Of a DNA stretch of 64,000 nucleotides, positions 14,001 to 29,000 are shown in pieces. A program made the position numbers and the translations under genes. Location of the stretch: assembly GCA_030562195.1 (NCBI GenBank), contig JAUJPP010000005.1, positions 12,892,826 to 12,956,825 on the forward strand. The letters are read 5' to 3'. Every line of letters starts with the position of its first letter. Within the stretch, counting starts at the first letter, position 1. The stretch comes from Nipponacmea schrenckii. Its lineage: Eukaryota > Mollusca > Gastropoda > Lottiidae. Under the pieces are notes generated by a model. That model made no database searches, was not told the origin of the DNA, and saw nothing but the letters and a program-made list of their open reading frames with translations.

Positions 14001-17000
14001 TTTCACTAGTGTCAGTGAAGAAATGAAATTTTATTCGGATTCACATGCTTTTAAAGGAAATGTGTGCACAATCCAGAGTAAAATTCATTTTTTCCTGTGG
14101 TGTACGTGCAAAATGTTACGTTTTAGCGTTACAGTTAACAGGAAATTCTCACATTTCATTGCACCTGGCATGGTGGGTGACGTCACTGTAGTGGTGTTGT
14201 TGTATAAAAATTATATTAAAGTTCATTTGATCTTAAATATTGACTTTAAGTGGTGTGTTTTCATGTGTAGGCCTACTCAGTATATTACATATCAATCAAC
14301 ATTCAACCATTTTATACTACTACTTCTTCCCGATAGGATTTCTACATTAATGTCTATTTTTGACAAGGGAAAATTTCAACGGTAAAGACATTGATGTTTA
14401 AATTGTAAGCCTGAACATTTGAAAGTTTTATTTCACTTACCCTGAGCATCTTTTAAATCAGCAGAATTTTCTGGTAAATGTTTGATATAGTCTGAAATGA
14501 ATATAAACACAAAATCTTTATTTTGGCCGTGACAGATTGGTAAAGACAAATGCCCATAATTTATTTTAATAGATTTTATTTTTGATTTAGTGACTTAACT
14601 TAGGGTCTACTGATGGGGCTCAAACAAGTTAGATTAGACTAACACCCATACAGACTATCAAAATAAATATTCTTACCTTTGAGCAATAATTCATATCTTG
14701 GCACTCGTTGTATAGGTCCTAACATATGATGTTGTAAGGTTAAATTAGCACATTCTGGTAGTTTCTGAAATATTACAATCAAATTAACTTACTAATGACA
14801 TGGTAATTGTCAATCAATTAAATAACAATTCCCACCCATACAACTAACATCTAGATTCACATTATGTAATAAGCACTCTGTCTCATTAAAAAGAAAGAAA
14901 GAAAAAAGATCTCGTCTGGTCCTAGACCATAACTCCTGGCATTGATATTAAATTGTGTTTTGTTACAATATGTAATAACATCAAGTGTGTTTTGTTATAA
15001 TATGTAATAAAATTGAAATGTGTTCTGTTATAATATGTAATAAATTAAAAATTGTAATGTGTTGTATGTAATAAAATTAAAATGTGTTCTGTTATATATG
15101 TAATAAAATCAAAATGTGTTCTGTTATAATATGTAATAAAATTAAAATGTGTTCTGTTATGTATGTAATAAAATTAAAATGTGTTCCGTTATGATTGTAA
15201 TAAAATCAAAATGTGTTCTGTTATACATGTATATGTTATAATATGAAATTGTGATCTGTTATAATGTGATGTAATTTAATATGTAATAAATGCTGATGAA
15301 GATGGCCAACACCATGTAGTGTGCTGTACCATGAGGGTAATTAACAAGGTCTGTATTAACCTGAACTTCTCGTATAATGCTGGAAAACTTGGATGATTTC
15401 TGAAGCCAATAATTTATCAAATTCATTGAATTATCAAAATTCTTCACATAATCTGTATAGAGTTTTAAAAATGGAGCATTTCTTTTCATCAAATCTCCTA
15501 TTCTTGAATCATTTTCCCTGCAAAATTAACATAGACAAAAAAATCAATACTGCTTAAAGAAACCATAGCAGCAAATAAATCAAAGACAATATCAATTCAA
15601 GTGCAAAGCGCAGATGCCATTTATGACCCTAAAAAACTGCTCAGATAACTCAATGCAACCTTAAACAATGAAATGCATCTTTATGGATAATTAGTAAGAT
15701 TTCTAGATATTTATTTATCTTTTTATGTTATTTATGGCAGCAGGTATATTTACTGATGAATAAAGCTCTTAAGTTTAAAATCTTTAATTTTTATGTTCAC
15801 GGTATTCCTTTAAACAGGAATCTCAAAGACAAATTACCCACCATTTATCTATTCTCTCTTGTAATTGAGGTAATAAAAAATCATGATGAAATTGATAAAT
15901 AGTTTTTATATTAGAAAACATTTGGTTGACAGCATCCTGTGGCATAAAAGGAACATTTTGATTTTCTTGGACAACTTTAAAATGGAACACCTAAAAATAA
16001 ATAAATAAATTATAAATGTCCATGTGTCAGTAGTGCTGGGTATTTCCAGTCATACCAAGATACAATACATATTGCGATACAAGGGTCAAGATACAATACG
16101 TATCGCAATATGGAGTATAGATAAACTCCTAGGTTTCAATATTTAAGAATTTTAACACTTATATTTTTAGGTAACAGAATGTTATTAATAGTAATTTCAC
16201 TAACTTAAATGTCAAATCAAATTATTTGAAATAATGGATTTCAATGAAGTCCGCGAAAGGAATTTATGATGGGATAAGCTTGCATTCACAGACTAGTAAA
16301 TAAAATATTACCACCTTTTATGGAATGCCAAGTATTGTCAAGTATTGATACACAACATCGCGATACGATACGCGTATTATAGTAACTATAACTGTTTTTT
16401 TTATTCTTATTAACTAGAGATAAAGTTGTAGCACATATACATTTCTTATGTCTTTTTGACCCTACTTCATCCATCTCTGTGAAATGGTGTTTTAAACTCT
16501 TATGCATAACTTTAGAAAACAAATTCCATCCATGTAATATGGCTTACAGTGTCTTGGACTTACTTGATCAAGAAGGTGAAGTCTTTCAACATATGATTTT
16601 TCTGTTTTATATAATTCTTCTGCTATACATCGTAGTTTGTCTTTAGGTTGAATATCACACAGTGATTCCAACTGAAAACAAATACAATAAAAAAATAAAT
16701 ATACGTGTGGATCACTTGTATGTAGCTGTTTACATATATGTCTGTCTAGCTGTTTACATACATGTCTGTCTAGCTGTTTACAAACATGTCTGTCTAGCTG
16801 TTTACAACATGTCTGTCTAACTAGCTGTCATATACATGTCCGTCTAGCTGTTTACATACTTGTCTGGCTAGCTGTTACATACATGTCTGTTTAGCGGTTT
16901 ATATAAATGTCTGTTTAGCTGTTTATACACATGTCTGTCTAGCTGTTTACAAACATGTCTGTTTAGCTGTTTATATACATGTCTGCCTAGCTGTTAACAT

Positions 17001-20000
17001 ACATGTTTGCCTTACTGTTCACATACATGTCTGTTTAGCTGTTTATATACATGTATGTCTAGCTGTTTTACAAACATGTCTGTTTAGCTGTTTATATACA
17101 TGTCTGTCTAGCTGTTTACATACATGTCTGTCTAATTAGCTGTCATAAAATGTCCGTCTAGCTGTTTACATACATGTATGTCTAGCTGGGTACAAACATG
17201 TCTGTTTAGCTGTTTATATACATGTCTGTCTAGCTGTTTACATATATGTCTGCCTAGCTGTTTACATACATGTATGTCTAGCTGTTTACAAACATGTCTG
17301 TTATGCAGTTTATATACATGTTTGTCCAGCTGTTTACATAAATGTCTGCCTAGCTGTTTACATAAATGTTTGCCTAGCTGTTTGAGAGGGCAGGAGTTTA
17401 ATGAACTGGATGTATGAAGAAGTTGATAAATGTTCAATAGACCTGTCTTGAGACTCTAAAATAATTTATAAAATAGAAAGAATAAAAAGTTCCCATCAAA
17501 ACTTAACATGATCCTTTAGGACTTACAGATATGGAATTACCTGAAAATAAGCCAAATTCTATTGAAATTTTAACAACACACGAATATTAATTATGACTTT
17601 ATATTATATACACTACAACCCTAATTTACAGGGTCATACTGATTTGGCACAGAACTGTTCAAATCACTGGCTTATAGTCAATATCAAGAATGAAATGTCA
17701 TAAAGGTATATTGTTAAATGTTAATTAACCATTTTTTTTATTTAATCTATTGGGTAATTGTAGCATAATATAAATAGCAAGTTTGAAGTTTGGCTTATTT
17801 CTATGGTCAATCCCAGGTATTTAAGTATTATCAATGCTATCATTTTCATAATATTAGAAATATCTTTTAATAAAAGTAGTAGATCGTGATTTATTTAACC
17901 CTGAAGCAATTTTTAATATCATAAAGTTAAATTGAGTTTGGCTTAATTTTCGGAGAACTCAAGAGCACTTGAGGAATTCATCTTCAACTACTTAGATATA
18001 TTTCCCAAGAAACCAAATTCTACGAAGGAAGTAGACAAAGACATTGTCAGTTTGGGTGAATTGGGCAAATGTTCAATACAGGCTATACATTTTGTTGGGT
18101 AGCAGAAATGCATGAACTATCACAATTGTAACCGTATATATTGCTAACAGAAGTCAAGTTTGTGTGTTCTTGAATCCAGAGAGAATCGTCAGGAACATAA
18201 ATTATTCCAAAATATTGTAATAATATATATTTCTTTTGCAGTCATTTACTTGATCGCAGGAACATAGATCTATCTGTCTTATAGTACTGGTGTAATTTCA
18301 ACATTGAAGTATTGTGTATATTTTTTTTTTCGTATCATCCATTGTATTGCCCCATGGGCTGAATGTTAGACAGGAGCATGTAAAATAAAAGACATCATTT
18401 ATTATGGCCTTTTTGATTGACATAAATTATTCTTAGCTAGTTGTTAACCTGAATTGTAGGTTTGTTAATGCTGCATTTGGTAATTTTTAATGTTTGATAC
18501 AGACATCGGCTGAATGTTGGGAATTATTTCTAGCCATGCAAACAATATCAACTTACCTTGTCCTCATGAACTTCCGACAATTTCTCTTCCAACACATCAC
18601 TATCACTGTCGTCATCAAATTCACTCTCATCGGAATCCGACCAACTTTCATCGAATAATTCGGCTGGACTCATTGGTTGGCTTGCTAAACTTTCCGATCT
18701 TTGTAAAATGGCTTTTACTGCTGCAGCTTTAATATCAATGTTTTCAGGTTTTGTCTTTTTCACACGAGATGATTTACTCAATCCTGGGTCATCAGAATGA
18801 TCTACACTATTTTTCCGAGAACTACTTTTCTTCTTCTTATGAAAACTTTGGGACATTTTTTCACTGTTTTCATTATTGATTTTCACATTGAGCGCTTTAA
18901 GATCAATATCAGATTTAGATTGCTTAAGATTTGCTTGCACTGCTTCCTTCAATTCACTTTCAGACACATCACAACCTAAAGACAATAATTGTTCCTTACT
19001 TTCAGGAGACAACTCATGATGAAGTCCATTTATTTGTTCCACCAAAGCTCTAACATATCCTTTGGATAAAACGTTTTCAGTGAACTCATCGTCTTTTTGA
19101 CTGAAGTATGTTTTGAGCCAACTTTCTGTCCGTTCTAAAACTTGTTTCTGTTTGACACTATTTGATGAACTAGGAGAACACGGTGTCGAATGTGAGGATC
19201 CTGTATCACGATATGGGAATTTGCTTCCTTTTCTACTGAGTTCTGGGCTGGCTTCAGATTCAGATAGTTTGCAGTAATCATGTAAACGCTGTTTAACTAA
19301 ACCAGATATGACTGGGGAAGTTGGGGTGGACCAAACTTTAGATGATTTTGATGGAGAACTTGAGCCTGTAGCTGTTTGATATGCTTCTGTATCTGTTTTT
19401 TCATTAAAATCTGAATCACTTTCAACATTTATAGTACTTTCCCCAGCAGACACAAAATAATCAGAGTTGGAAACCTCCGATTCAGAAACTCTTTCTCCCT
19501 CACCACTGTCTAAATCATCCGTAAATTCAGCAGTCTGATTCACTACACCATTTTTATTGGATTTTGATTTGGTTTTCTGACGAACTCCAGTTATAATACG
19601 ATTAATAAACTTAGGTTTGCTTGGAGCTGAAATATAGCAATAGATATAATATAAGTTCTGATTGAAAATATTTCTAATTTCTTGATTCAAGTTAAAATCA
19701 ACTTGTATATCTACTTCGAGTCAATACAAATATGGTGTTGAGGCATTGAAAAGAAGTTTCCCAATTTTTTTTATAAGTATCGGAAACAATTATTGCACCA
19801 ATTTGCACCATTCTCATGTTAAATCAGTGGTTCCTCAATTTGATTAAAACTAAGTGTTTGATGATGTCAAAGGGTCTTATGTGATACGAACATATTTTGC
19901 AACTAGTGACAACTTCACAGTTTAAGTGCAGGAACACCAGACGTATAATTCAAAATGGTGAAAATTTATGCTTAATTTAGAAAACCTCTTTACAATCCCT

Positions 20001-23000
20001 TCAATTGTAAATTGTATACTGTTCAACTGACATCTTCTTATATACTTAAAGGTCAGTCTGCTGGTTATTAAACTGGTTTGTGAAGGTCAGTCTGCTGATT
20101 ATTAAACTGGTTTGTGAAGGTCAGTCTGCTGGTTATTATACTGGTTTGTGAAGGTCAATCTGCTGATTATTAAACTGGTTTGTGAAGGTCAGTCTGCTGG
20201 TTATTAAACTGGTTTGTGAAGGTCAGTCTGCTGATTATTAAACTGGTTTGTGAAGGTCAGTCTGCTGGTTATTAATTCTGGTTATGTGAAGTAACTGTAC
20301 AATCATGCTGAGGTTATAATAATACTGGTTTGTGAAGGTCAGTACTGATTTATTAAACTGGTTTGTGAAGGTCAGTCAGCTGATTATAAACTAGATTTGT
20401 GAAGGTCATGTGTACATGTAACGGTGTCAACTTACATAACTTGTATTAAATGCGTTAAGTAACTGTATCAATTGGTTTATAAGTCAGTATGATTTATATA
20501 ACTAGGTATGATCGGTCTATAACTTGAAATATTGCTATCTATAACTGGTTGTGTTAAAATTCGTATGCATTATATAACTAGGTATGATCGTATCTGATAT
20601 ATTGAAATGTATTGTACAGTAACTAGTGTCATGACTTATATAACTTGGTATGATTGTTATATAACTCGGTATGATTGTTATATAACTAGGTATGATCGTG
20701 CTATAACTTGAAATGATTGTTCTATAACTAGGTGTGATCGTTCTATAACTTGAAATGATTGTTCTATAACTTGGTATGATCGTTATATAACTTGGTATGA
20801 TCAATCTTTAACTTGGTATGATCGTTCTTTAACTTGGTATGATTGTTCTATAACTTGGTTTTGATCGTTTTCTATAACTTGGTATGATCGTTATATAACT
20901 TGGTATGATTGTTCTTTAACTTGGTATGATTGTTATATAACTTGGTATGATCGTTCTATAACTTGGTATGATCGTTATATAACTTGGAATGATCGTTCTT
21001 TAACTTGGTATGACCGTTATATAACTTGGTATGATTGTTCTATATCTTGGTATGATTGTTATGTAACTTAATTTGTGCCAGAAGAAAAGTGTTTAACATG
21101 TTCATTGATAAAACTTAGATATTAAACTGGCACACAGTTTTAAATGGCAGAATGATTTAAACAAAAAAAACTTTTATGAAACTGCAAAGATAAATAGTAT
21201 AAGGGTAGATTTCAGAATATATCTAGGCCAGTTCAAATTTATTTAAAAGCTTTTCATAATTGACTGTGCTTATTTCAAACTTAAACAGATCAAACCTGAA
21301 TAGGCATAAATCAACTTGAATACGCAATAGAAAACTACATGTTATATGTTTCATTATGTATGAGAATAATAGCAGATAATTCAATGAATAAAATTAGAAT
21401 ATGAAGCAGTTAAAGTGAATCATCTTTACAATAATGACCAGAGGATATGAGCTTCTATTCTGAATCATCATGACACATCACAGTTGTACAACTGTCAGCT
21501 GGCATAACAATTAGAGAAATGAATTCAGTTTTCCAAATTATCTGATGGCTATATGACATGCAGTGTGCAATGCAAAAAAATGCAAAAAAAAATTGCTTCC
21601 AAACACTTCTATGATTGTGAATTATTGATCATGATCAATCTGAATAAGTATATTGTTTCAATATAGATAATATAGATACCAATAACAACTGTGGAGAATG
21701 TGTACATGTTGATAAACACCTTGTTTAATTTGAACCTTAATTTTATGTAGTACATATATTGAAGTAATAATTGGCCCTCATGTTATCCTGGACACTACCC
21801 ATATAAATTAGGTTGAACTTTATATTATATTATTACAACTGTTCTAGTTATTCCCCAATGGTGTGTGAAATGGCCATATACATGGTTGGTATAAAATGCC
21901 CACAGGTAAACAATTTCTGAAAGTAAGAAGTTTTACCTAACTTTAACAGTGTAGTGGACTCGATAAACCTCCAAAACTTCAGCAGCAAAAGATCAATCTG
22001 GCACAGTTTTTTTCCCTACCCTTCCTATTGATAACCTATGTGCTATAGTAGTCTATGCATTTATGCATATTTAATTGTTGATCTAAAGACAGTAAATTTA
22101 TATTTATCAACGTTGTCTCTCTTGTAGTAAACATATAGACAATAATATCACTGTCTCATCATAGAATTCACCTTATTGTACACAGCATACTAGTCTCACT
22201 TACAAACAAATTTGCAAATTCTGCTAGGTCTAGGACTGTTATATAATTACACCAACCCTGAGCTGACCAGTGGTCAGTAGAGATAAGAATACAATGGATG
22301 TTTCTATTATCTTGACCGTTTATTGTAACCAAGATAAAATGTTACTTCAAGTGTTAAATTACTTACTTACTACATACAAATATACAGGGTGTTCCAGAAG
22401 TCTTGGGCACATTTCAAGTCCACATATCTGATGAACTATGAGCGGTACGAAAATAAAACTGGTATCATTTTAAAGCTAAATCCATTACTTTTTTGGTCAT
22501 AGTAATAGCGTTCACTCAACCAGAAAAGGCACTTTGCGTCCTTGAATTTGCAAAAACTGAATCATGGACACTTGTTCAACGTGCATTTCACAGAAATTTC
22601 AGAAAACATTGAACATTCTACAAAAAAAACTTGAAACAGCAAGCTTTCGGAATATGTCAGATGTGTTGTTACATCCTTAATGGTTTTTGAGATAGTCAAT
22701 GTTAAAATGTGCCCAAGACTTCTGGAACACCCTGAACATCAATATCATTATTTATATTTAAGAAACTTTTCACCATGTACAGAAATTTCAGCTTTTGCAG
22801 CAATATTTTTGTTTTAAAGACAGGTCTGTTTTAATTTTGAAGTAAAGAACTGGCTTATGTGTAGCATTGCATCTAAAACCTGACAGTCCCTCTAAAGTTT
22901 TACAGGCTTCTTTTCACACAATGTGCAGTTTTAAGTCAAAGTTTCTTAAGTCAAAACTTAAAACTTTAATTTAGTTTTACAACTCACCTACTCTTTTTAA

Positions 23001-26000
23001 TAATATTCCACAAAATTCTATATTATTTCCCCACATCAAAAACACCATCACACAAAACTAGTATTTTTAATTAACAAATTATTTTAAACCTTCAGCCAGA
23101 AACCAAATAGGCCTAACATATATTATAATAACATCTCAGATAATCGAACTGTTTCCTTGTTATTGTACTTATTATGATTCAATTTTTCTATGGATATTTT
23201 TAAGGAAATTACGGAAGATTAGATCATATTCAATTCAAACAATATATTTTAAAAAAATAACCATACTGAGTCATGTTTAATGTTAGGTAACTTTCATTTT
23301 CATGGAAGATCTATCCGAGGAAAAATTGTACCCTTCAGTTAATTTGTGGTATCGCATATGGCACAATGACATTGAAGAAATATCTTGATTAACACATATC
23401 TTATTGACTGTAACCAACATATCAAAAACTTGCAGACTTACTATCTCTTGGTTCCTCCATTAGATAAAATATATAATAAATCACATAAGCAGATGTCAAA
23501 CTGTTTTGATCACCTACCAACAAAGTGACTAAGAAAAATTTCTGTGTGACTTAAATCAAAGCCAAACTTTCCTTGTTGACTGCACTTAATTTCAATTAAA
23601 GTGAGAATTCTGGCCTAATAGATAATTAAATATTACAATTATAATACATGATACATATTGAATGACATTGACAATAAGTCCACAAACTGTTATTCTCTTA
23701 AAGTGACATAGTTGTTAATATTTCATACACTGGTTGATAGAGCCTATTTCTGTGTTCTTTATCATTTATCAGAATCATAACGGAGGATCAGGACTGTTGT
23801 CACTTCTGGTTTGTTTTTAAACCTAATTTTCTGTTTGTAAGTTGGGGCTGATGACATGGGAGAAGACAACAAACTTGACTTTCGTATCACAATATATATT
23901 AGATACCTAAGTTCTTTGGATTTTTGAAAAATAATGCATTTATAATTCTCATTTACTTAGGTTATGACTGTGTGTATAGATAAGTAGTAGAACTATTAAA
24001 AAAGTTATCAAGCCACCAAGGGAGAAACCCAACCTAACAACACAGAATCTATAGATAACACAAATCTCAAAACTTTTAGAACTATCATCTGATACTATTA
24101 ATACCTAGAATTACTGCTGTCTCACAATCTTTATTCAAAATTTATAATGGGAATTTTTTTGTCTTGGTCAACCCAGACACAATTTGAGCAAATCTTTCTG
24201 ATTTGTATTTATTGGTAATGTTTCTTTTTAAATGTTTCTTTATAAGTTAAGACAAAATGTTAAGAATAAATTTCATTTTTTAAATTCTTTCTATCAGTTA
24301 AATGGTTGAAACAGTTAAGAATTTTAGACCAGTTCCCTGTGAAATTTGCGTAAAAAATGACAGGTAGCCAACAACCCATTGAAGCAGACATACCTCCACA
24401 ATACTAATAAATTTTCTGTGGTATATCTATTACACAACAACAGATAAAAGGCTCTGTTGGTGGACAATTTTGATGCCCTTAAACTTACATGCTCAACTGT
24501 AATAAGTACTTTACCATGGGACCTTGAATGGTTGCATTCAACATACAGATATATCCATTCAACTTCAATTTAGTTAAAAAATATCTCTATATTTCTATAT
24601 AACCTTGTTTCATTCAATTACTAGAAAAAAATTACCCAAATTTTCCTAGAAAATCAATTTTTATCTGGGAAGACAAAATCATTTTAATTATACTGGAAAC
24701 AAAGAAAATCTGACCTCTATTACTTAACAACAGTGGTTGAACAGAATGGAGAAAATGTCTGAAACTCACTTTTTACACACAATAATAATACAAATCACTT
24801 TCCCTCACAACTTGTCTTAATCCCAAAAACATGTTAAACAAACAGTAGCAAAGTACTATCAGATAGAAAGAGCAGACGTGTATGGGTGATATCATCACAG
24901 TAACTCTGACAGTAATAACCACAGTAGCAGACTTCAGTGTCTGATACCAGCATCAATTAACTCTCAGAATGAATCTTAAGGGTCAAAGGTCAAGCCATTC
25001 CCTGTTGAAAGTTCAAACCACTCTAATATAAAATATTTGACATTTGCTGGTGATTTAGTTTTAAAAATACACAGCCTGCAGAGAAAACAGTCAAGATGGA
25101 GATATATAGGTTGATGTTTCTATTTTGGACACAACACAAACTGTTTGAAGATATTTTTAGCCAGTCATATCTACTCTGTTCATATCAAAGAGAAAGAAAT
25201 ATTATATAAGTACCATACTAGCCATGTATTCCTAATGAACCTTATGGTAACATACAAGGTGTCTTTTGGATGGAACAAATTTTGACTAAGTCTGGAGTAG
25301 ATGTAAACAAAGGACATAAGTTTGTTGAAGATGGTTGCTGGTAGAGGGCCATGTATAGATATTACCAAGGTAATATCTTCATTGTCCAAAATCTACATAA
25401 ATTCTGTAGCAATATACCATATAAATACAGTAGACTTTTGATGGCAGACATGACACCTGTTTTATTTTCTCCTCTTTTTTTCTTATTATTTATTTCACTG
25501 TGTTAGACCAAGCCAATAAATAGATCCTACATTAAGCTTCCATCCTAATGAAAAAAAACCAAATTACATTAGAAAATCCAAATTTTCAAAAAAAAATTTG
25601 GATTAAATTAATACTGAGAAAGTAAAAAAAATCAATCTTAGCTTTCATAAGATTTCCCCTCCACCGCTCAAATTCATACCAAAATTTTTTTCCTTCCTGC
25701 CTTTACAGATATTTTCAAGAAAACCAATTGATTTGGTCTGTAAATCCTTCAGAGCCAGTAATTTTACTGAAAATTACAGATTTGTTTTCAATTCTTGTTT
25801 ATCAAAACTGTCATTATCTGAAAGAAGATTTTCAGCTGAAAGTAAGTGAGGATTTAAGACTCAGATTTTGATTTATGGTACCTCAAGAGGATAATCCAAC
25901 TTTATATTGCAACTAGAATAAGCACAGTACTTACCTTAAAAATCAATTGACAACAACAACAATAGTGAAAGTTCTTATCAGTTCGTGTAAAACTATGCCA

Positions 26001-29000
26001 CATCCAATAAAATTATCAGATAATGAAATTTGCATTCAGGTCACACTATCATGTGGGCAAACAAATTTATGTCTGGTTAACCTAAACCAGTCCAGTGATC
26101 CCTGCTTACATAACCACCTTTATTAAGAATCCACCTTCAATGTGAGATCACATTAATGTTCCATCTATGAAATTTTCAATACAGTTTACAACTGGCAACC
26201 ACCTTCATGACGTTGCACAATTTGGCCATTTGGATGCAAACAATTTTGGTAACCATTATTTCATTAAATACCTTGTTTAATTAGTCATATAAATTATAAA
26301 TCTTCGAGACTTCACTTTTGATTCGTTAATAACATTTATTTGAAAATTGTATTTTAATTTATAAGAAAAGATAGACTGAATTAATCGTTAGGCAGTTTTG
26401 AAATTTATCTGATCCGACTTAAAATGTGGTTTGACAGTTATGGCCTCCAAGATTTATCTTATTATAATACAATATTTTAGACAGTAGAAATGAAGTGGCC
26501 AAGTAAAACATGACTTGAAATAACTATTGTTCATTGAAATAAAGTCGACAATAATGAAATTGGCAAGAATATGATATCTTTAATAGTCCTCTATTTCATA
26601 ACAAGGAAGAAAGTTCTCTATGTAACAGGAAGATAAAATATGAATTATTATAGTGTCATACTAACTTTGAATTTTATTATTTAAGTAAAATCATTTTCTT
26701 TAAAAACAAATCTTGGAATATGTACAAAAATAAAATCCAGTTCGTACTATCAAAGAACAACCTTTATCAAGTTATCATTAACTACGTTTCTACTGAGAAT
26801 TTTGAAGTAAAGATAGCTTTCAAGCCAGCTTTATTGCGGAACACGCCATGTTCCCGAACCACATTAGTGTCATTAAAATACAAAACTATTATGGATATAC
26901 TAATCCTTCCTTTAATATTTGCAACGTTTCAATTCACATACAGGAATCTTTATCAAGCACAAAATAATGATAACAGAAAACAGAATAACAAGTATATACA
27001 GTAAATGCTGACATCTATAACTCTCCAAGATTAGTGATAAACAATTGATTAAACATTAGTCTCGATTAAAAATTCGTACATTATAATTGACATCTTGCGA
27101 TGTACAAGACTACCGATGTTGCGCATGCAACTGTAAAACTAGCACGCCCCTATTGCCGAACGAGAAAAGTGAAGTTTTAGTTTCCCGAACTAAATGGAAA
27201 CACAAAAAAGCTAGCCTAAAGCCAGCTTTTTGTCCTAAATGGAAACGCAGTTATTATCATTGTTAAAGGGGCAGTTAACAAAATGTTCATAATCAAAAAG
27301 ATGGTAATTTTATATCAATGTATCTGCTACTTCAACATAAATTTGTTTTAAGGGTTGATCAAAGATGAAATGTTATTGTTTATCAATCAGTTTGACCTAG
27401 TTTTAGTGTTTATCTTTATAATGGATGAGAACATGCAGATGACATATTTAATGACATATATAGGAAACTTGAGTAACACATTAATTTTCTTGATAAAATT
27501 ATATTTAAAACTAAGTTTTGGCATTTAAAACTAAAATTTCTTAGATAAAACTTTCAGATATCTTCAGGGGACACATTTCGATTTTGATGTAAAGTTTTCA
27601 GAAATTTGAGCAAAAAAATGTGTTAGACCTACAATAAAAAAACACAGACTGCCATTTTAAGTTCAGTTCTTATGTAAGATGTAGATTACAATAATATAAC
27701 CAACCTGAACTTTGTCTATCCAAAAATTCCATAGAACAATTGAAGTAAAGAAGGAACAAAATGAATTGAGCTAGGTTTCAAACTGTATTTCTGATGTAGA
27801 GTGACAGTTTGACCAATTATTTTCTTAGTTGGCTTTGGTTAGGGAAACAATTGAGAATGCCAACCTATACCATACCCCTCATGCTGCCTATGGCTGATAA
27901 ACAAAATGTGACTTCAAGGAAATAATAAGGTTAAAATTACAGAAACATCAATCTGCTACCTAGCGGAAAATATGATTTTAATGGCTTCTAAACCTTCAGA
28001 GCAGAAGATGATGACTCAATGACTGCCTGGGAGTATCTATATCAGATATAGTATATCTTTAATTATCAGTAGACTAAAACCCTTTCTCATTACCCTACCT
28101 ATTGAAGTGGTTAAAAAACTAAATTAGGAATCAAGGAAATAATATGTATAACAATATAATCTTTACCTTTGAGTGTCAAATGATGTCATGGAAATAGGAA
28201 GCTGTGGTATATAATATATATCTACTGTTATGAACTTTAAACTATATGATAAAATGATAATAGTATAGATTATATGGAATATACATCCTGCTTTCTGTAC
28301 CTATCAAAACTTATAACTTTTACCATAATTAAACCAATAAATACCACTCATATGACACAGTACTGTACATGTTTGATTGTGAACTGAATGATTTTAAGAA
28401 ACAAGTGACTGGCCTTTGAATTCACAAAACAAATGTCTACTTATGCTAGTTGCTCTATAAAATATCCTTGTATTTAATGACAGCCATATCAGAAGTCAAG
28501 TAAAGTTACTGTGATGATAAGTTTAGTTTCTGAGAAGATAAGTCAAGTGACTGAGATAACAAGTCATGTGACAGAGAGAATAAGTTAAGTTACTGAGAAG
28601 ATAAGTCAAGTGACTGTGAGAATAAGTTAAGTTACTGAGAAGATAAGTCAAGTGACTGAGATAACAAGTCATGAGACAGAGAGAATAAGTCAGGTGACTA
28701 AGATAACAAGTCATGTGACAGAGAGAATAAGTTAAGTTACTGAGAAGATAAGTCATATGACAGAGAGAATAAGTTAAGTTACTGAGAAAATAAGTTTAGT
28801 GACAGAGAGAATAAGTCATGTGACAGAGAGAATAAGTTAAGTTACTGAGAAGATAAGTCAAGTGACTGTGAGAATAAGTTAAGTTACTGAGAAGATAAGT
28901 CAAGTGACTGAGATAACAAGTCATGAGACAGAGAGAATAAGTCAGGTGACTGAGATAACAAGTCATGTGACAGAAGATAAGTCAAGTGACTGAGAAGATA

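Noticed and set aside
16286..16522. Possible BED-type or transposase fragment on minus
   Set aside because: No conserved Cys/His pattern could be read; only the surrounding dispersed repeat is supported.
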